Assembly: GCA_012295275.1 (NCBI GenBank)
Contig: CM022665.1
Span: 5,317,901-5,381,900, forward strand
Reading direction: 5' to 3'
Length of the DNA stretch: 64,000 nt
Origin: Chrysomallon squamiferum
Taxonomy: Eukaryota; Mollusca; Gastropoda; Neomphalida; Peltospiridae
Below are positions 1 through 12,434 of this stretch, in pieces; position 1 is the first letter of the stretch; the number at the start of each line of letters is the position of its first letter. The translations under genes and the position numbers were made by a program. Under the pieces are notes generated by a model, which saw nothing but the letters and a program-made list of their open reading frames with translations, searched no databases and had not been told where the DNA came from.

Positions 1-34
1 ATGTATGTGTGTATAAATACATTTTATATATATG

Positions 35-66
<32 letters not shown>

Positions 67-2661
67 TGTATGTATGTATGTATGTATGTATGTATGTATA
101 TATATAAAGCTGATTTTTGAGTATCCATAAGTATTACGGTCATTTTAATTAAAGAAATAGATACATGCATACTTAAACAGTTACCTGACATAAGTTTGTT
201 TATATTACGCTAAATTACGTCATTTGCTACTTTCAGATATATAAATATCTTCACATTTTATTTTAAATTTTTCATTGGATATTTGTTTTTAAAAGCTTTT
301 TTTTTTTTCTTTTTTTATTACATTACTATAGTAACGACCATTAACTTTGTTACAGACACTGATTTCAACTGTAGACTTAGTGCTACATTCATTTCTAATA
401 AAATTTAATGTTTAGTTCAGTTTAGTTTAATGTTCAGTGCTTCAACTGAGTTTAATTTAACGTTCAGTGCTTAATGTTCCGTGTTTTATTTACTTTAATG
501 TATGTCCAATTTTCTTTAATATTTTTTTTTTTTTTTTTTTTATTTAAATGTAATTTAATTTACATAATAATTTTCCGTAACTCTGACGGTAATTAAGAAT
601 TCTCCCGATACAAACACTGCTTGTGCTCTGAATAAAATCTACGCTTACTGTCTAGGTATGGACTTTTAACTCATCTTCATTCTGCTCGCATTGCCCATTT
701 TACATTCCATTCATTTAAACAAATTCACAAGCAGGGCTGGCTACACAGTGTTTCTAATTCCGATTTTTATCGGATGAACTGTTTAGCGTGCGATGGAAAA
801 ATCGAAGACTAAGAGAAAGGTCGGCATTGTAATGAGATGCAAGCGTCTGTAAGAATGCTTTCAAGGAGAGATGATGGAAGAACAGTCTGCTGATTGAGAG
901 TACGTCTCGATGTTGAAACCAGCGTTTTGTAGATGTAATTATGACAGTTTCTGTGGCTTTATTTAGAAGCGCACGAAGTCTTGTGTGATGGACATTGTCT
1001 TCCGTTGTAATAAAACAAAATTAATGCACTGTTTGAATGTGTACCTATAATTATCATATTCTCTCTCTCTCTCTCTCTCTCTGACTTTTTTTTAGATATC
1101 TCTAATGTTTAGAAACGTGTTCATCTATGTTCCAATTTTTCCAGTAATTTGTAGTTTTCTTGTTTACGTCAGACTTTGATCGGATTTGTCTTTTCTCAAA
1201 GGAAAGAAGATAAATCTTCTACCTTCAAGATATTATTACACTGTAGAAGCATAACTATTTATAAAATACGACAGTACTGCAGTCCTTTCTGAAACAGTCA
1301 GAAGAACAGATCTGTATCGTCTGCTCTAAAACAGTATATAATTCCATACCAGATTAGTTATCAAACACATTCGAGTTTTGATAATAGTTTGATCATATAA
1401 CCTACTGAAATCCTATCGTATCTTCTGTTAAACAATACAAGGTTAAACATTACAGTCTTGGTTAAATATTTGCTTCCTCATTCGTATGCTTTCCTGTGAT
1501 AATAATGGTAAACACACCAGCAATGCATCTAACATGCTGATCTCGTGTTGCTAATCCAAATATTTACAATAACGTTCTATTTATGTGGTTTGCGGTTTCA
1601 GTTATTGCTACAGACACGCAAAGTACAATCATGATTGTCTTTCACTAGCAGTTAAACAGAACTCTTTGTTTTACAGCTTAAACGTCCTTTCATTTCGATT
1701 ACAATGCAGATGGTATTCGGTGATTCATCCTTTTCGCAGAACTTTCAGTCAGAGTATTATTAATAATCACTAGATTTTTTCACATGTTCGACCTGGATGT
1801 CACAACATGACGTCATGCAGCTCATGTTTATACAGAAAATATAACCCAACTGCGAGCTCTTCATGCACTTTGTGACAAAAGTGAACAAGATAAATAAATA
1901 TTCTGATGCCTTGTTTGCAAAAAAAATACGACGGCTCTTGTTTGCATTAACACAGAAATGTTATCAAAGCATCGTCTTACAGAATAATTAATGACTGTTT
2001 CTGGGCTAAAAGGACTTGTTAGAAACAACGAAATAAAACTATGACATTTGGGAAGAAACCAAACACACAGAAACACACACCCACACGTTCAGCTACCCAC
2101 CAGACTATCTTCCCCTTATACACTAAACCAGCCGAGTTAACCTTAACATAAATTTAATAAATGACTGGACGATGCTTCTGCGTAGTTACTTTCTAATACC
2201 GTTGTCATTCACTCCAGATAATTTAATTTTACTTATGAAAGGCCCCGGTTTAATGTCAACACAAACTTCTCTGTCTTTCTCAGCCGTTTATTCCTTGACA
2301 AAAACCGCCTCGGGTTACACTCGCTGAAATGACACAAACTCATTCTGCACAGGTCACCTTTGATAGATGTCGCAAACCGCTAGAACTTATGGTTATTCGT
2401 ATGTGTCACACAGAACATAACGTTGATACCACAACAATACTGTTTCTAGCATATCAACGCTAAATATAATTTCACCGACTTTATTAGTGGGCAAACACTA
2501 ACAGCCTGTTTGATTCATGTAAACAGACAAATAAGAACAAAACAACATAACAACAACTATTTGATGAATGCTTTAGACAAGAGTTTGTCGCGTAAGACTG
2601 AATTACCGTTCTTGTGGCATTCTTCAGTTTTCGAGTTGACTACTTACAAGCAAGGTACAAA
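1..2661. other. AT-rich 5' flank without recognisable genes
   Basis: The stretch starts with a (TGTA)n tract (about 37-110) and contains a short (CT)n at 1063-1082. The rest is unique AT-rich sequence upstream of the acidic repeat gene. It must contain that gene's promoter and 5' UTR, but no TATA box or initiator can be assigned with confidence. Short open frames here (1585-1773 and 1861-2076) have no exon-like features. Confidence 0.5.
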
Positions 2662-2682
2662 ATGGGCGAAATGGACGTCGAA
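2662..2682 (+). CDS. Acidic repeat protein, coding exon 1
   Basis: This seven-codon exon (MGEMDVE) is followed directly by GTAAGT. It is accepted because its frame and phase join perfectly to exon 2. A (TAA)n tract begins within ten bases of the donor. Confidence 0.75.
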
Positions 2683-2685
2683 GTA

Positions 2686-2750
<65 letters not shown>

Positions 2751-5700
2751 TTTCAGAAGACGACATAACTTTGCATTTTATTTTACGTTAGTGTCAGTGT
2801 GTATATATGCATATATTCATGCATTTATGTGAACAGAATTTATATTGTGTATCTTGTTGGGATATTTTTCTAATATACAGACGACTTCTGAAATTGTTTT
2901 AATTTTATTTTTCTTCTTTTTTTCTTTTAGATTTTAAAGAGTGCTTGATATCTATGTTGCTTATTTGAAAAAGAAAAATATAATAATCATTTTTATATTA
3001 TGGGAAGGATAGCATCAAATAGTAAATTTCCAAATCCAAATAATGCCCCAAAACTGCCTATATTAACAAAGTCGGTGATAATTTTCTCGTCTGTAGGAAA
3101 GTAAGAATACAGCACTTCTAACCAGAAAGATTAGTTCACTGCAGCCAGTGAAAGATTTTAGTATTGTAATATTTATACTGTTAGTGCCATTTTGGAAACG
3201 TGTTTTTCAATTTTTTACGTTTTAGGCTGGCGCTGGAACCTCTATACAGAAAGCAGGTGGAACATCAAAATGTTTGAAATATGTAATTTTCGGAAGCATT
3301 CTTGGAGTTACCGGTCTTGTTGGAATTCTTACTGGTTTGGGACTCTCTGGAAAACTTGGACAACGTAATGAGCCAAATTTAGTAAGTACTTTATTAATAT
3401 TCTAAAACTTAAAAAAATAAAAAGAAAGAACAAAAAAATAAGAGAAAAAGAATCGAGAGATTCTGAAACTAGTTTCAGTAGTGAAAAATAAGTGTTGAGA
3501 ATTTACAAAAAAACAAACAACAACGAGATCATGACCCAAACATCACCAACGACATTACTATTTCTGCAACTCGAACTAAATTAATGAACAAAACTAAAAT
3601 AGATAGTCCATTATATGTTGTTAATGTCATATTAAATACACAGCTGTGATGGGTATATATGTTAATCTATAATCTGTATCTAAGCACATGTAAGTGATAC
3701 GTACATTTGGCCATGCATGACTGTAAAATAACAATAGATATATAGGAAGATATATCCAGAAGTTAATTAGCTTGCTATTGATCTACTTAGCGTTTCGAGA
3801 TTCTAAACTCGTTGTGTTTAAATGCTACTGATGTAAATTTAATAGAAAACAATAAATAAGAAATCATATGTCACACTTCTCCAGACAATTGAATAACGCA
3901 GGCCAGACGTAAAATGTGATGCAACACTATGATGAGATCCATTAAGCCGAGTCGTAAATCCTAAAACTAGACCGTTTGAAATCTCGACTTTCTTCAGATC
4001 TTAGGTATGTCGAGGAATTTGGGATGTGGGGAAACACAACAGCTTCTCGTTGTGAAAGTGATGTCATGTCACTGATAAACGAACACGTTTTTTTGAACAG
4101 AAATGAACTTGGTAATTGTTGACCGCTTCATACACAGTATCAATTTCATTTTTGTCAAGTGGAATTATAATAAAACAGTACGTACGAACGTATGTACAAG
4201 AAACAACAACAACAACTAAAATTGTATTAGAGAAGTAGAACTACGATTGCATAAACGAAGGGCACTATAACAGTAGCGGATGCAAATTAAAAAAAACAAC
4301 AACAAATAAACAAACAAAACCAGCGAAACAAATACTGTTGTGTCAAGATAAAAAGTTGACAAAATGTTGTAAAATATTATGTTTATGAAAAACCATTATT
4401 GTAATATTATATTTCTTTAATTTTATTTGTTTATTTATTATTTTTTTTTAATGTGGAATTCTGAAGTCATATTTTTTACTTTTTAGTATGAAGCAGGTTT
4501 TTAGTATGAAGGAATTAAAGTAAGCAAAAAAAAAAAAAAAAGAAAAATGTAAAAACAAAGAATTGGAAAAGGCAGTTTTAAAATGTCAGTGAGTTACAAA
4601 CATGGTGTATTCTGGTTGAGACAGTGGTGTTCCTGTGCTACCAATTCTCCACGACTGATTTATAAAAGTCTTTTCAACAGGTCGAGGATTCCTCATCCGA
4701 AATTGCGAAATCCGAAAGCTTTCCGAACAGCAGAAATAATAATATCTTGCCTTGTTTTCGTATTGTTTTGGACGCACTACCGTTATTTTAAAGCACAAAA
4801 TTGTTAAAAATATTATATATAAAATCCTGCACACTAATTGTTTAAGCTGTATATGAAATACAAATAGAATTCATGTTTAGACTTGGATACTATATTCGGG
4901 GTATCTACTTATATTCCAGAATCCGAAACATTCTGAAATCCGAAATATTTCAAGTCCAAAGTATTTCAGATAAAGAATTCTCCTATATTTGGTAATGTAG
5001 ATATTTATAAAAAACAAACAAAAACAACAACACATTACTGTTACTAATCGATAAGAAAATGACTGTAATTGCACTAGTTATCATCATCAAACCAAAACTA
5101 TAGATTTAAAAAAAAAACTAACAGCCTTAAGTAATAAAATATTTTGAAAACTCCATAAACAGTTTTTGTTCAATTACACATTGATTAATTAATTCTGAAT
5201 ATACGGTAATTTGAAAACTCTGGTAAAAAAAAAAAAAAACAGGACAAGCAGAAGATTCTATTTGTCTAGGTAGTCTATATGAATATTACATAAGGCCAAA
5301 ATTTACTGTAAAATAAAATAAAATAAAATAAAATAAAATAAAATAAAATAAAATGATAACAGATTTAAAATGATAAAAGTTTTGACCTGTCAGATACTTT
5401 TACACGAAACCGTTAGGAACGCAGTATTTTCATTACCACGACATGACTAATCCCTGTACAGCAGAGGTTAAGTTATTTTCTAACATGCCTCCTACTCTAT
5501 GCATAACATATCTGAAAATGACCTTTCCACTAGTAAATTTAAAGTGCCACATTTGTCAGCAGATAACCTCTAACAGGTGCACGTGCAAATCTATATTCTT
5601 ACGTGAACTCAAAGAACAGGTGACGGAGTGGCTGAGGTAAAACGTGACAACGTGCACCGCCTGACCAGCTAATGGAGAAAATCGTGTACATTGTTTCGAG

Positions 5701-6006
5701 GACGTCAGCCTATAACTTTTTATGTCAGACATCGTTCGTGTGTGATAGTGATTCATAGCACGAAGCAGTAAAACCGGATAATACTTTTTAGGCCTTCAGC
5801 CTCGGAAATAAATTTTGTTTTGAAGTTCGAACATTATCTGAAATAATTGTGTGTTCGTATCTTCGTTCTTTTGGTCGTTATATCATAATTCGTTTTATTT
5901 CAAACGAGTCTGGAAACTAAATTTGTTTGTTGATTTTAAAATACAAAACAAACAAATAAAAAGATTCATTTATATATAATTATAACTATAACTATAACTA
6001 TAACAA

Positions 6007-6037
<31 letters not shown>

Positions 6038-9000
6038 TTCTTGTCCCTTTATTCCACAAAGTATGCAAATTAATATTCATCTTTTTTTTTTTTTTTTTTT
6101 TTCTTTCTAAGATACAACAGCATATTTCTTTAAACTTATTATCATGAAAACAAGAAATATTTGATGTCGGAATGCGTGTTATACATCATTCTTCTCCTTT
6201 CTGTTTCTTCTTCTGCATAACACATATCATTTGATACACGTGTATAAATTAACTTTCACACTAATTAATCGTTCCTAACACACGACAAGACATTCTTTGA
6301 TGGAGTGCAATGTTTAGAAAAATGTTGGTCAGCTATATATTATGTGCGGTTAATAGGAAATGTTCACGGAACTTATGCGTGAAGCGTGTTAAGAATGTAA
6401 GAAAACTGCGTCGTATATTTGATAGAAATAAACACACGATGCTTTTATGTCATAACTTACATGTCGCTTTGAAAGCATTCTTCCATTCTTGTAGCAGCAA
6501 AAGAATAAAAGCTTTCTACCTTGTTGCAGTTTTTAAAAGTATATAATTGTTTTACTTTGAATTAAACTGTAGTGAAAATTCAGATGTTATAGTGAAACTA
6601 ACACTTATCAATTTATGTTCCACCATATTATTTACATATTTTAGCATTTAAAAAATGTTATTTGACTTAAATTCCCACTGCGATTTGATAGAAAGGATTT
6701 AAAATTCTCATGAAGTTTTAATTATTTCAGACATTTGCAATCCGACCACCCAACAATCCAACTACCATCTGACCAACGAATAATCATACCAACACAAAAA
6801 CCAATCCACTGATTCAAACCATCCGTCTAACTTATCCCAATAACTACAACCCTCAGTCTAAACCAACCCGGTAACTGAAATCTTCATCTGAACCAACAGA
6901 CAGGCCAAGCCATCATTCTACATTTCCACAAACAATACATTCTAAAGAATTCGGTTATCTACAAAACTCAAAACTTAAACAGTTTAATAGGAATTCATTT
7001 AAGGCCATTTGTTTTAAGATAATGAAGTATTATCGACATTTATCGATACACAGATTTTGTTCGCACACTTTTGTACTGGATTATTTGAAATTCAGGTTTT
7101 CACGTGCTCGTGACTTTGAAATGAATTTAGAATTTATTATGACTTTTTTTTTTTCTTGTCTTACAGATTCCCGTTGGAAAGACGTCTTCACAAAAGGGAG
7201 AAGAGGGAAATTTAAGCAATGGTCAGAACAAACAAGGATTAAGTAACAGAAACTCCAACAGCCTGGCAAATTTGGCAGCTGCAGGAATTATGGGAGTAAG
7301 TAAAGTTTTCTTTGACACCTTTCAGCATAGTTAGCAATAAAATAAAAACAATAGTAACCAAATAGAGGACGTTGAATACTATGAACAAATTATATATATT
7401 TTTTTTATTGTTTAATTTAAAGGTGAATTCAGTGACGCGTATAAAGACAGACAATCGTTTTAAATAGAAGTCCTTTTCTTTATTTATTCCCTCTTTTCTC
7501 GTGAAACACTGTCTGGCCCAAATATTCTAAATTTATCGATAAAACTTATTCATTCTAGAAAGACAATTTAAATATTTCTTTATAATATAGTTTATATGTT
7601 TCATTTTCTTTTTTAGAACGAAATCGCTGATGGTATAAGCGATACGGTTAACGACATGTTTGATAACACGATTGGCGATGCCTTCGATAATACTGCTGAT
7701 GCCAATTTCGGAAATGCTCTGGATGATACTTTCGGTAATGTAATTGACGCTGTTGGTGACTTCGGTGAAAATGTTGGAGATGCTGCTGGTGATGCGTTTG
7801 ATAACATGGCTGATGGCTTTGGCGACATGGCTGCTGACGTGGGAGAAGGCATGAGAAATGCTGTAGAAAACATGCGAGACAATGTAAGAGATATGGCCGA
7901 TAATGCGGCAGATACTTTTGGGGATATGGGTGATGCTGTCGGAGACGCAGTTGATGACGTACGGGATGCTGTTGATGATGCTGCTGATAATTTTGGAGAT
8001 GTAATTGATGATGCTGCTGATCATTTTGGAGATGTAATTGATGATGCTGGAGATGCAGTTGATGACGTACGGGATGCTGTTGATGATGCTGCTGATCATT
8101 TTGGAGATGTAATTGATGATGCTGGAGATGCAGTTGATGACGTACGGGATGCTGTTGATGATGCTACTGATCATTTTGGAGATGTAATTGATGATGCTGG
8201 AGATGCAATTGATGACGTACGTGATGCTGTCGACGATGCTGCTGATGGTATTGGAGATGTAGTTGATAATGCTGGAGATGCAACTGAAGATCTAGCAGAA
8301 CGTGTTGGAGACGCAGTTGACGATATGGCAGATAGATTTGAAGATATGACTGAAGACGTCGGAGATCGTTTAGGAGATGTAATTGATGATGTTAGAGACG
8401 GTGTCGGAGACGTAGCAGATGACATAGGAGATACTGTTGATGATGTGGGGGATAGTATCGGAGATAGTTTCGGAGATGCTGCTGACAGTGTGGGCGATGC
8501 TTTACAAGATGCAGGTGATAATTTTCGTGACGCTGTTGATGACGCAAGCGACAGACTTGGAGATGCAGCTGATGGAATTGTAGATGGTTTCAGTGATGCA
8601 GCTGAAGATTTCGGAGATAACATCAAAGATTCTATCGCAAGCCTGGGTGGTGATATGGCAGATGCTAGAAACGATGCACGAGACAGAGTTTTAGATGCAA
8701 CTGAAGACGCTGGAGACAGAATTGCAGATGCAGTTGACGATGCTGGAGACAGACTTGCAGATTTTGCCGAAAATGTAAGAGATGGTTTTGGAAATGTAGC
8801 TGATAACATGGGTGATGCATTTGATAACGTAAGAGACGCAGTTGGCAATGTTGCAGGTAGATTCAGTGATGCAGTAGGTGGTGTTACAGATGGATTCAGT
8901 GATGCAGCAGATGGTGTTGCAGATGGTTTTGGTGATGCGTTTGATAATATTGGAGACGGATTTGCGGATTTCGGAGATAGCTTAATGGATAGCGACGGTA

Positions 9001-9212
9001 TGAACGCTGGACTAGCTATGTCTGCGGGAGCAAATCCAATGGCAATGGCGGCCATGGCAGGTGACAGTGATATTTTCGACAACGGTGGACTAATGTCCTT
9101 ACTGGCAATGAATAACATGAATAACATGAATACCAACTCAGGTTCGGACAGCATGGCAGACTTTGCACCCTTTTTCATGGGCGACGATATGGGAGATTTC
9201 ATGGATTTCTAA
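2662..9212 (+). CDS. Membrane-anchored Asp-rich hendecad-repeat protein (4 exons, 633 aa)
   Basis: Exons are 2662-2682, 3226-3381, 7167-7295 and 7617-9212. All introns are phase 0 with AG acceptors and GTAAGT donors, except the last exon, which ends at a TAA. The ATG at 2662 has a strong start context (A at -3, G at +4). Residues 1-25 are polar and basic. Residues 26-47 form one Gly-rich hydrophobic segment (G30, G34, G37, G40, G44, G46), a likely signal anchor because no cleavable signal peptide precedes it. Residues 48-102 are a Ser/Asn/Gln linker. Residues 103-558 are Asp/Ala/Gly/Val-rich repeats with hydrophobic residues every 3-4 positions, giving long amphipathic helices. Residues 559-633 are a Met/Gly/Asn-rich tail. 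The repeat domain lacks Cys, Trp and Pro. It recalls the 11-residue repeats of group 3 LEA proteins or apolipoproteins only in periodicity; I do not recognise the gene. Calcium binding, mineralisation, lipid binding or desiccation protection are possibilities, none shown. Confidence 0.85.
2689..2750. repeat. (TAA)n microsatellite
   Basis: An almost perfect TAA tract lies at the start of intron 1 of the acidic repeat gene. Confidence 0.95.
3226..3381 (+). CDS. Acidic repeat protein, coding exon 2 (membrane anchor)
   Basis: This 52-codon exon carries Lys16, Lys22 and Lys25 just before the single hydrophobic segment (residues 26-47). Basic residues on both sides leave the topology ambiguous, with a cytosolic N-terminus slightly favoured. 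Confidence 0.85.
4680..4985. mobile_element. Degenerate Tigger/pogo-like non-autonomous DNA transposon
   Basis: The stretch at 4684-4703 and the reverse complement of 4963-4982 agree at about 16 of 20 positions, forming imperfect terminal inverted repeats around about 300 bp. The left end begins CAGGTCGAGGATTCC and carries repeated ATCCGAAA motifs. The right part has the order GTTTAGACTTGG, then ATTCCAGAATCCGAAA, then TTTCAGATAA. From memory this order and wording resemble mammalian Tigger3/Golem-type ends. There is no transposase, so it would be a MITE-like derivative. It lies in intron 2 of the acidic repeat gene. Confidence 0.55.
5306..5355. repeat. (AAAAT)n microsatellite
   Basis: About nine pentanucleotide units lie in intron 2 of the acidic repeat gene. 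Confidence 0.9.
7167..7295 (+). CDS. Acidic repeat protein, coding exon 3 (linker)
   Basis: This 43-codon exon follows a T-rich tract ending in TTACAG and is followed by GTAAGT. It encodes a hydrophilic Ser/Asn/Gln/Lys linker with a short Ala-rich end and contains no acidic repeat. Confidence 0.85.
7617..9212 (+). CDS. Acidic repeat protein, coding exon 4 (repeat domain and C-terminus)
   Basis: This 531-codon terminal exon follows a pyrimidine-rich acceptor (CTTTTTTAG). It carries the whole repeat domain and the Met-rich tail. GAT/GAC (Asp), GCT/GCA (Ala) and GGA/GGT codons dominate. This bias removes stop codons from the opposite strand and creates long antisense open frames at 7533-8174 and 8171-9202, which are not genes. 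Confidence 0.9.
   Translation, partial: NEIADGISDTVNDMFDNTIGDAFDNTADANFGNALDDTFGNVIDAVGDFGENVGDAAGDAFDNMADGFGDMAADVGEGMRNAVENMRDNVRDMADNAADTFGDMGDAVGDAVDDVRDAVDDAADNFGDVIDDAADHFGDVIDDAGDAVDDVRDAVDDAADHFGDVIDDAGDAVDDVRDAVDDATDHFGDVIDDAGDAIDDVRDAVDDAADGIGDVVDNAGDATEDLAERVGDAVDDMADRFEDMTEDVGDRLGDVIDDVRDGVGDVADDIGDTVDDVGDSIGDSFGDAADSVGDALQDAGDNFRDAVDDASDRLGDAADGIVDGFSDAAEDFGDNIKDSIASLGGDMADARNDARDRVLDATEDAGDRIADAVDDAGDRLADFAENVRDGFGNVADNMGDAFDNVRDAVGNVAGRFSDAVGGVTDGFSDAADGVADGFGDAFDNIGDGFADFGDSLMDSDGMNAGLAMSAGANPMAMAAMAGDSDIFDNGGLMSLLAMNNMNNMNTNSGSDSMADFAPFFMGDDMGDFMDF
7977..8267 (+). repeat. In-frame 33-bp and 75-bp tandem repeats in exon 4
   Basis: A 33-bp unit (11 codons) occurs at 7977-8009 and 8010-8042 with one base difference. 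A 75-bp unit (25 codons) follows at 8043-8117, 8118-8192 and 8193-8267. The first two 75-bp copies differ at one base, while the third is more diverged. Both lengths keep the reading frame and the helical phase (11, or 7+7+11 residues). Confidence 0.95.
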
Positions 9213-9216
9213 CACA

Positions 9217-9222
9217 AATAAA
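9217..9222 (+). promoter_or_regulatory. Candidate poly(A) signal after the acidic repeat gene
   Basis: An AATAAA lies five bases after the TAA stop. A second AATAAA at 9877-9882, beyond a (TTA)n tract, is the alternative if the 3' UTR is longer. Confidence 0.35.
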
Positions 9223-9685
9223 CTCTAAAATTAAACATTTCTCGCTTTTAGGCTTTTCAGAATTTACTTTTGATACAATCTGATATGAATGCAAAACAAA
9301 CAGCTTTATAACGTGTGCAAGAAAAAAGTAAACAGCACTTTTTTCGATCTGAAGGAGCGAAAATCTTAAGAAACTTGTAAACACTATGTGTCTGTTATTG
9401 CTTACATTTTTTGAAGTAAGCATTATATATTTCTGATGCAGTTTGGAACAAAAGTTATATGAAAAGGAAAGATCTCTCAGAATTCACGAGAAAGGAAGAT
9501 TAGTTTTCAGATCGCTCTGTCGGCCATCTGTAAATATCTTAAATATTAGCGGATATATATGTAATTCATATTGAAATTATTTTTAATAATCGTCTTCACA
9601 AAACATGATATATCAAATAAGGAACTTAAAAACAGAAACTCTTTTCTGTCAGTGATATTTCATGAGTCTAAGTCTGAAGATAATA

Positions 9686-9688
<3 letters not shown>

Positions 9689-9717
<29 letters not shown>

Positions 9718-9755
9718 TATTATTGTTATTATTATTTATTATTGTCGTTATTATT

Positions 9756-9799
<44 letters not shown>

Positions 9800-9800
9800 C
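9689..9800. repeat. (TTA)n/(TTTA)n microsatellite
   Basis: Imperfect ATT and ATTT runs just downstream of the acidic repeat gene. Any open frame read through them is low-complexity sequence. Confidence 0.9.
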
Positions 9801-11820
9801 AAAATGCCATTGAATTAACTCTGACAGATTATAAATACAGGTACGTATTGAGATAATTCCAGAATATAATATTTACAATAAAGTATTGTTCATAATATAT
9901 GATTTAGTTTAAGACATATTTGAGTATTTAACACTAACAAAGAAGAAGGAATTTTTGCAACAAACAATAAACACAACACCGGCCATTACATTCCGTATTC
10001 AGCAATGACATTTAACTTTACGAATTACTTTCTACATTATAATATATTTCAGTATTAGATAACAATTCAGCGAAAATATTGTCGTAGACACTTTTAATCC
10101 ATATTTAATTTATCCATTTATTTATTTATTTAATTATTTATTTATTGCCGCAATAATGTTGGTAACAGAACACATATCATACCCTTTGGTTTTCGGTGTT
10201 AGCCTTGATCACTATTTTGCGGGGCTTCACGTTGTTCGATGTGTCCCGGACATACTTTTGACTGACATTTAAGAGAGGCATTAGCAGTGAACTTTTCACA
10301 CAATGTTGATGACAGTATAGAGGTATACATCATGTTGATGTCTTGTCACTGCTTGTTAAAGCACTGACTTCTTAATTATATTCCTAGTATATGCAACATA
10401 AATCATACTTGGGATCATTAAAAAACAATAAAATGAAATACTGCCTTGTTTTGTTCCGAGCAGTTCGTGACAGTCCAAGTGTAATAATAATTCCGCAGCA
10501 CAGTAAGTAGTTACATTCACATATTAAGTAAGGGATATTTTAAATGCATCCTTTCATACGAACTGCCCTGTAAATACTTACAACGTATATTAAATTACTT
10601 ACTGTCATTGTATATAAAATGAACTAAAGGTTACCTTTCTTCAAAACTGTTTGAAAAACAGAGCTGAGAAAAAAAAAAAATAATAATAATAATAATAAGA
10701 AGAAGAATAAAATTAAGAACCATTGGTTTAGTTGAAAAGCTCGTGTGAAATATTCGTTCCTGGATATGGGTATGAACAGCCTAAACTAAAGCATGGGGGT
10801 AGCAGCTTTCTTTCTTTCTTTTCTTTCTTTTTTAATTTTCTTCTTTTTTTTTTTTTCTTCTTGTATTTATTAAAAGTTCACACTTAATAAAGCTTACTCA
10901 ATCATTATTGTTGTGACGTTAAGTTTATTAATTACCTATTTATTCAAGCTGAAACTCTTAAGAATCATAAATCATCAACACACTGGCAGCTTGTCGAAAA
11001 AAACAACAAAAATAAACAATAAAAAAGCAACAACCATTCGGACATAACAAACCATAAATAAACAAGGCAAGAAAAACAACACTTTACATTTTGAACTATG
11101 TTCTACAAAGTAACTGTTTTGCAATTTTTAAACCAATAACTGTTTTTAATTACCAGTTTGTTATTAGGTCCACTTAATAAACATTAGCTAACGAACTGAA
11201 ATGAACTGAACTTTAGTTACATATTGTCCTTAATGCAACGATATTTGATATACTGTATAAATATAAATAAATAACTGACAAGATGGCACATTTGTTATGG
11301 TAATATGCACGTCAGATATTTAAAAGGGTTAATCATAACATATACTTAGGCATGTACAGTTATCCGTTTGGTTATTACTATTCATTACCTAGCTAACTAT
11401 GGAGGTGTAAGACAATTAATTCTCTCACTAATAGTGAGTCACTATTCCTCTTATATTAGTGATATTTTGAACGGTCGGCAATTTTAGTGGATCTAAACAA
11501 TTTGATAGTTGGCTCAAAAATAAACTCTTTGATATCATCAAGTCAGTTATATAATAACTCGAGTAGATGACGGATTAAGTGCAAACTGCCACGACAACTA
11601 CACTGTGCTGTGCTAACAATGTTAACATGATCATCTCTTGGATAATACATGACCGACCCATGAAAAAGGAGATATCTCTCCGGTGCAATATTTCACTTAA
11701 AAGTAAAGATTTATTAACATAATTATAGCGAGATATTGTCAAATGTCTCGTGCCTTTTCAGATAATAATAATAATAACAACAACGACAAAAACAATAATA
11801 ATAGTAATAGTAATAATTTT

Positions 11821-11873
<53 letters not shown>

Positions 11874-12395
11874 TGATGATGATGATGATGTTTATGGTAA
11901 TGATAAAATGATGATAACATGATGACGAGAATGATGAGAATGACGAACACGACAACAACAAAACAACCACAAATATGAGATATTCTTATTATATTTGATT
12001 TTAACAGATAGTCAGTCTTTAACGCTCATTTTAACTCGGGTGTCATTAAAACATTTAACAGTGCCGATCATACACTACAAAGAGGGGCAAGCAACTGATT
12101 TCTTTGTGTTCGTTCAACACAGCATTCTGTTATGTTCTCGTAACAGACCGATGCACTGCTCAAACCAAGAAATTACATTCGATCGGCGGCAATGACAGAT
12201 GAATCACAAAACTGATTGAATTAAAAACGCCTGGGTTCAGAAGCAAACGAGATTACAGCTGATTGAACCAATTACAGCTGCTTCAATATTTTATAGTTCT
12301 TACAGTGTCATACTTCCGGAAATCTCTGTTCAGACGTCAAGTACATTTCGTCATTTTTAAAATGTATTTATTTATTTTGTTATTTGTTTATTTGT

Positions 12396-12434
<39 letters not shown>

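Noticed and set aside
5600-5690. tRNA-like GTGACGGAGTGGCTGAGGT
   Set aside because: It resembles a class II tRNA 5' half, but no B box or acceptor stem follows at the right distance.
6731-6780. Possible exon after an ATTTCAG acceptor in intron 2 of the acidic repeat gene
   Set aside because: In the required phase it reaches a stop after 13 codons. It could only be a minor alternative end and nothing supports it.
7533-9202. Long antisense open frames (213 and 343 codons) opposite the acidic repeat exon
   Set aside because: They arise because the GAT/GCT/GGA-rich sense codons give no stop codons in that antisense frame. They have no start context or splice support, and their Ser/Ala/Pro or Ile/Ser composition simply mirrors the sense repeats.
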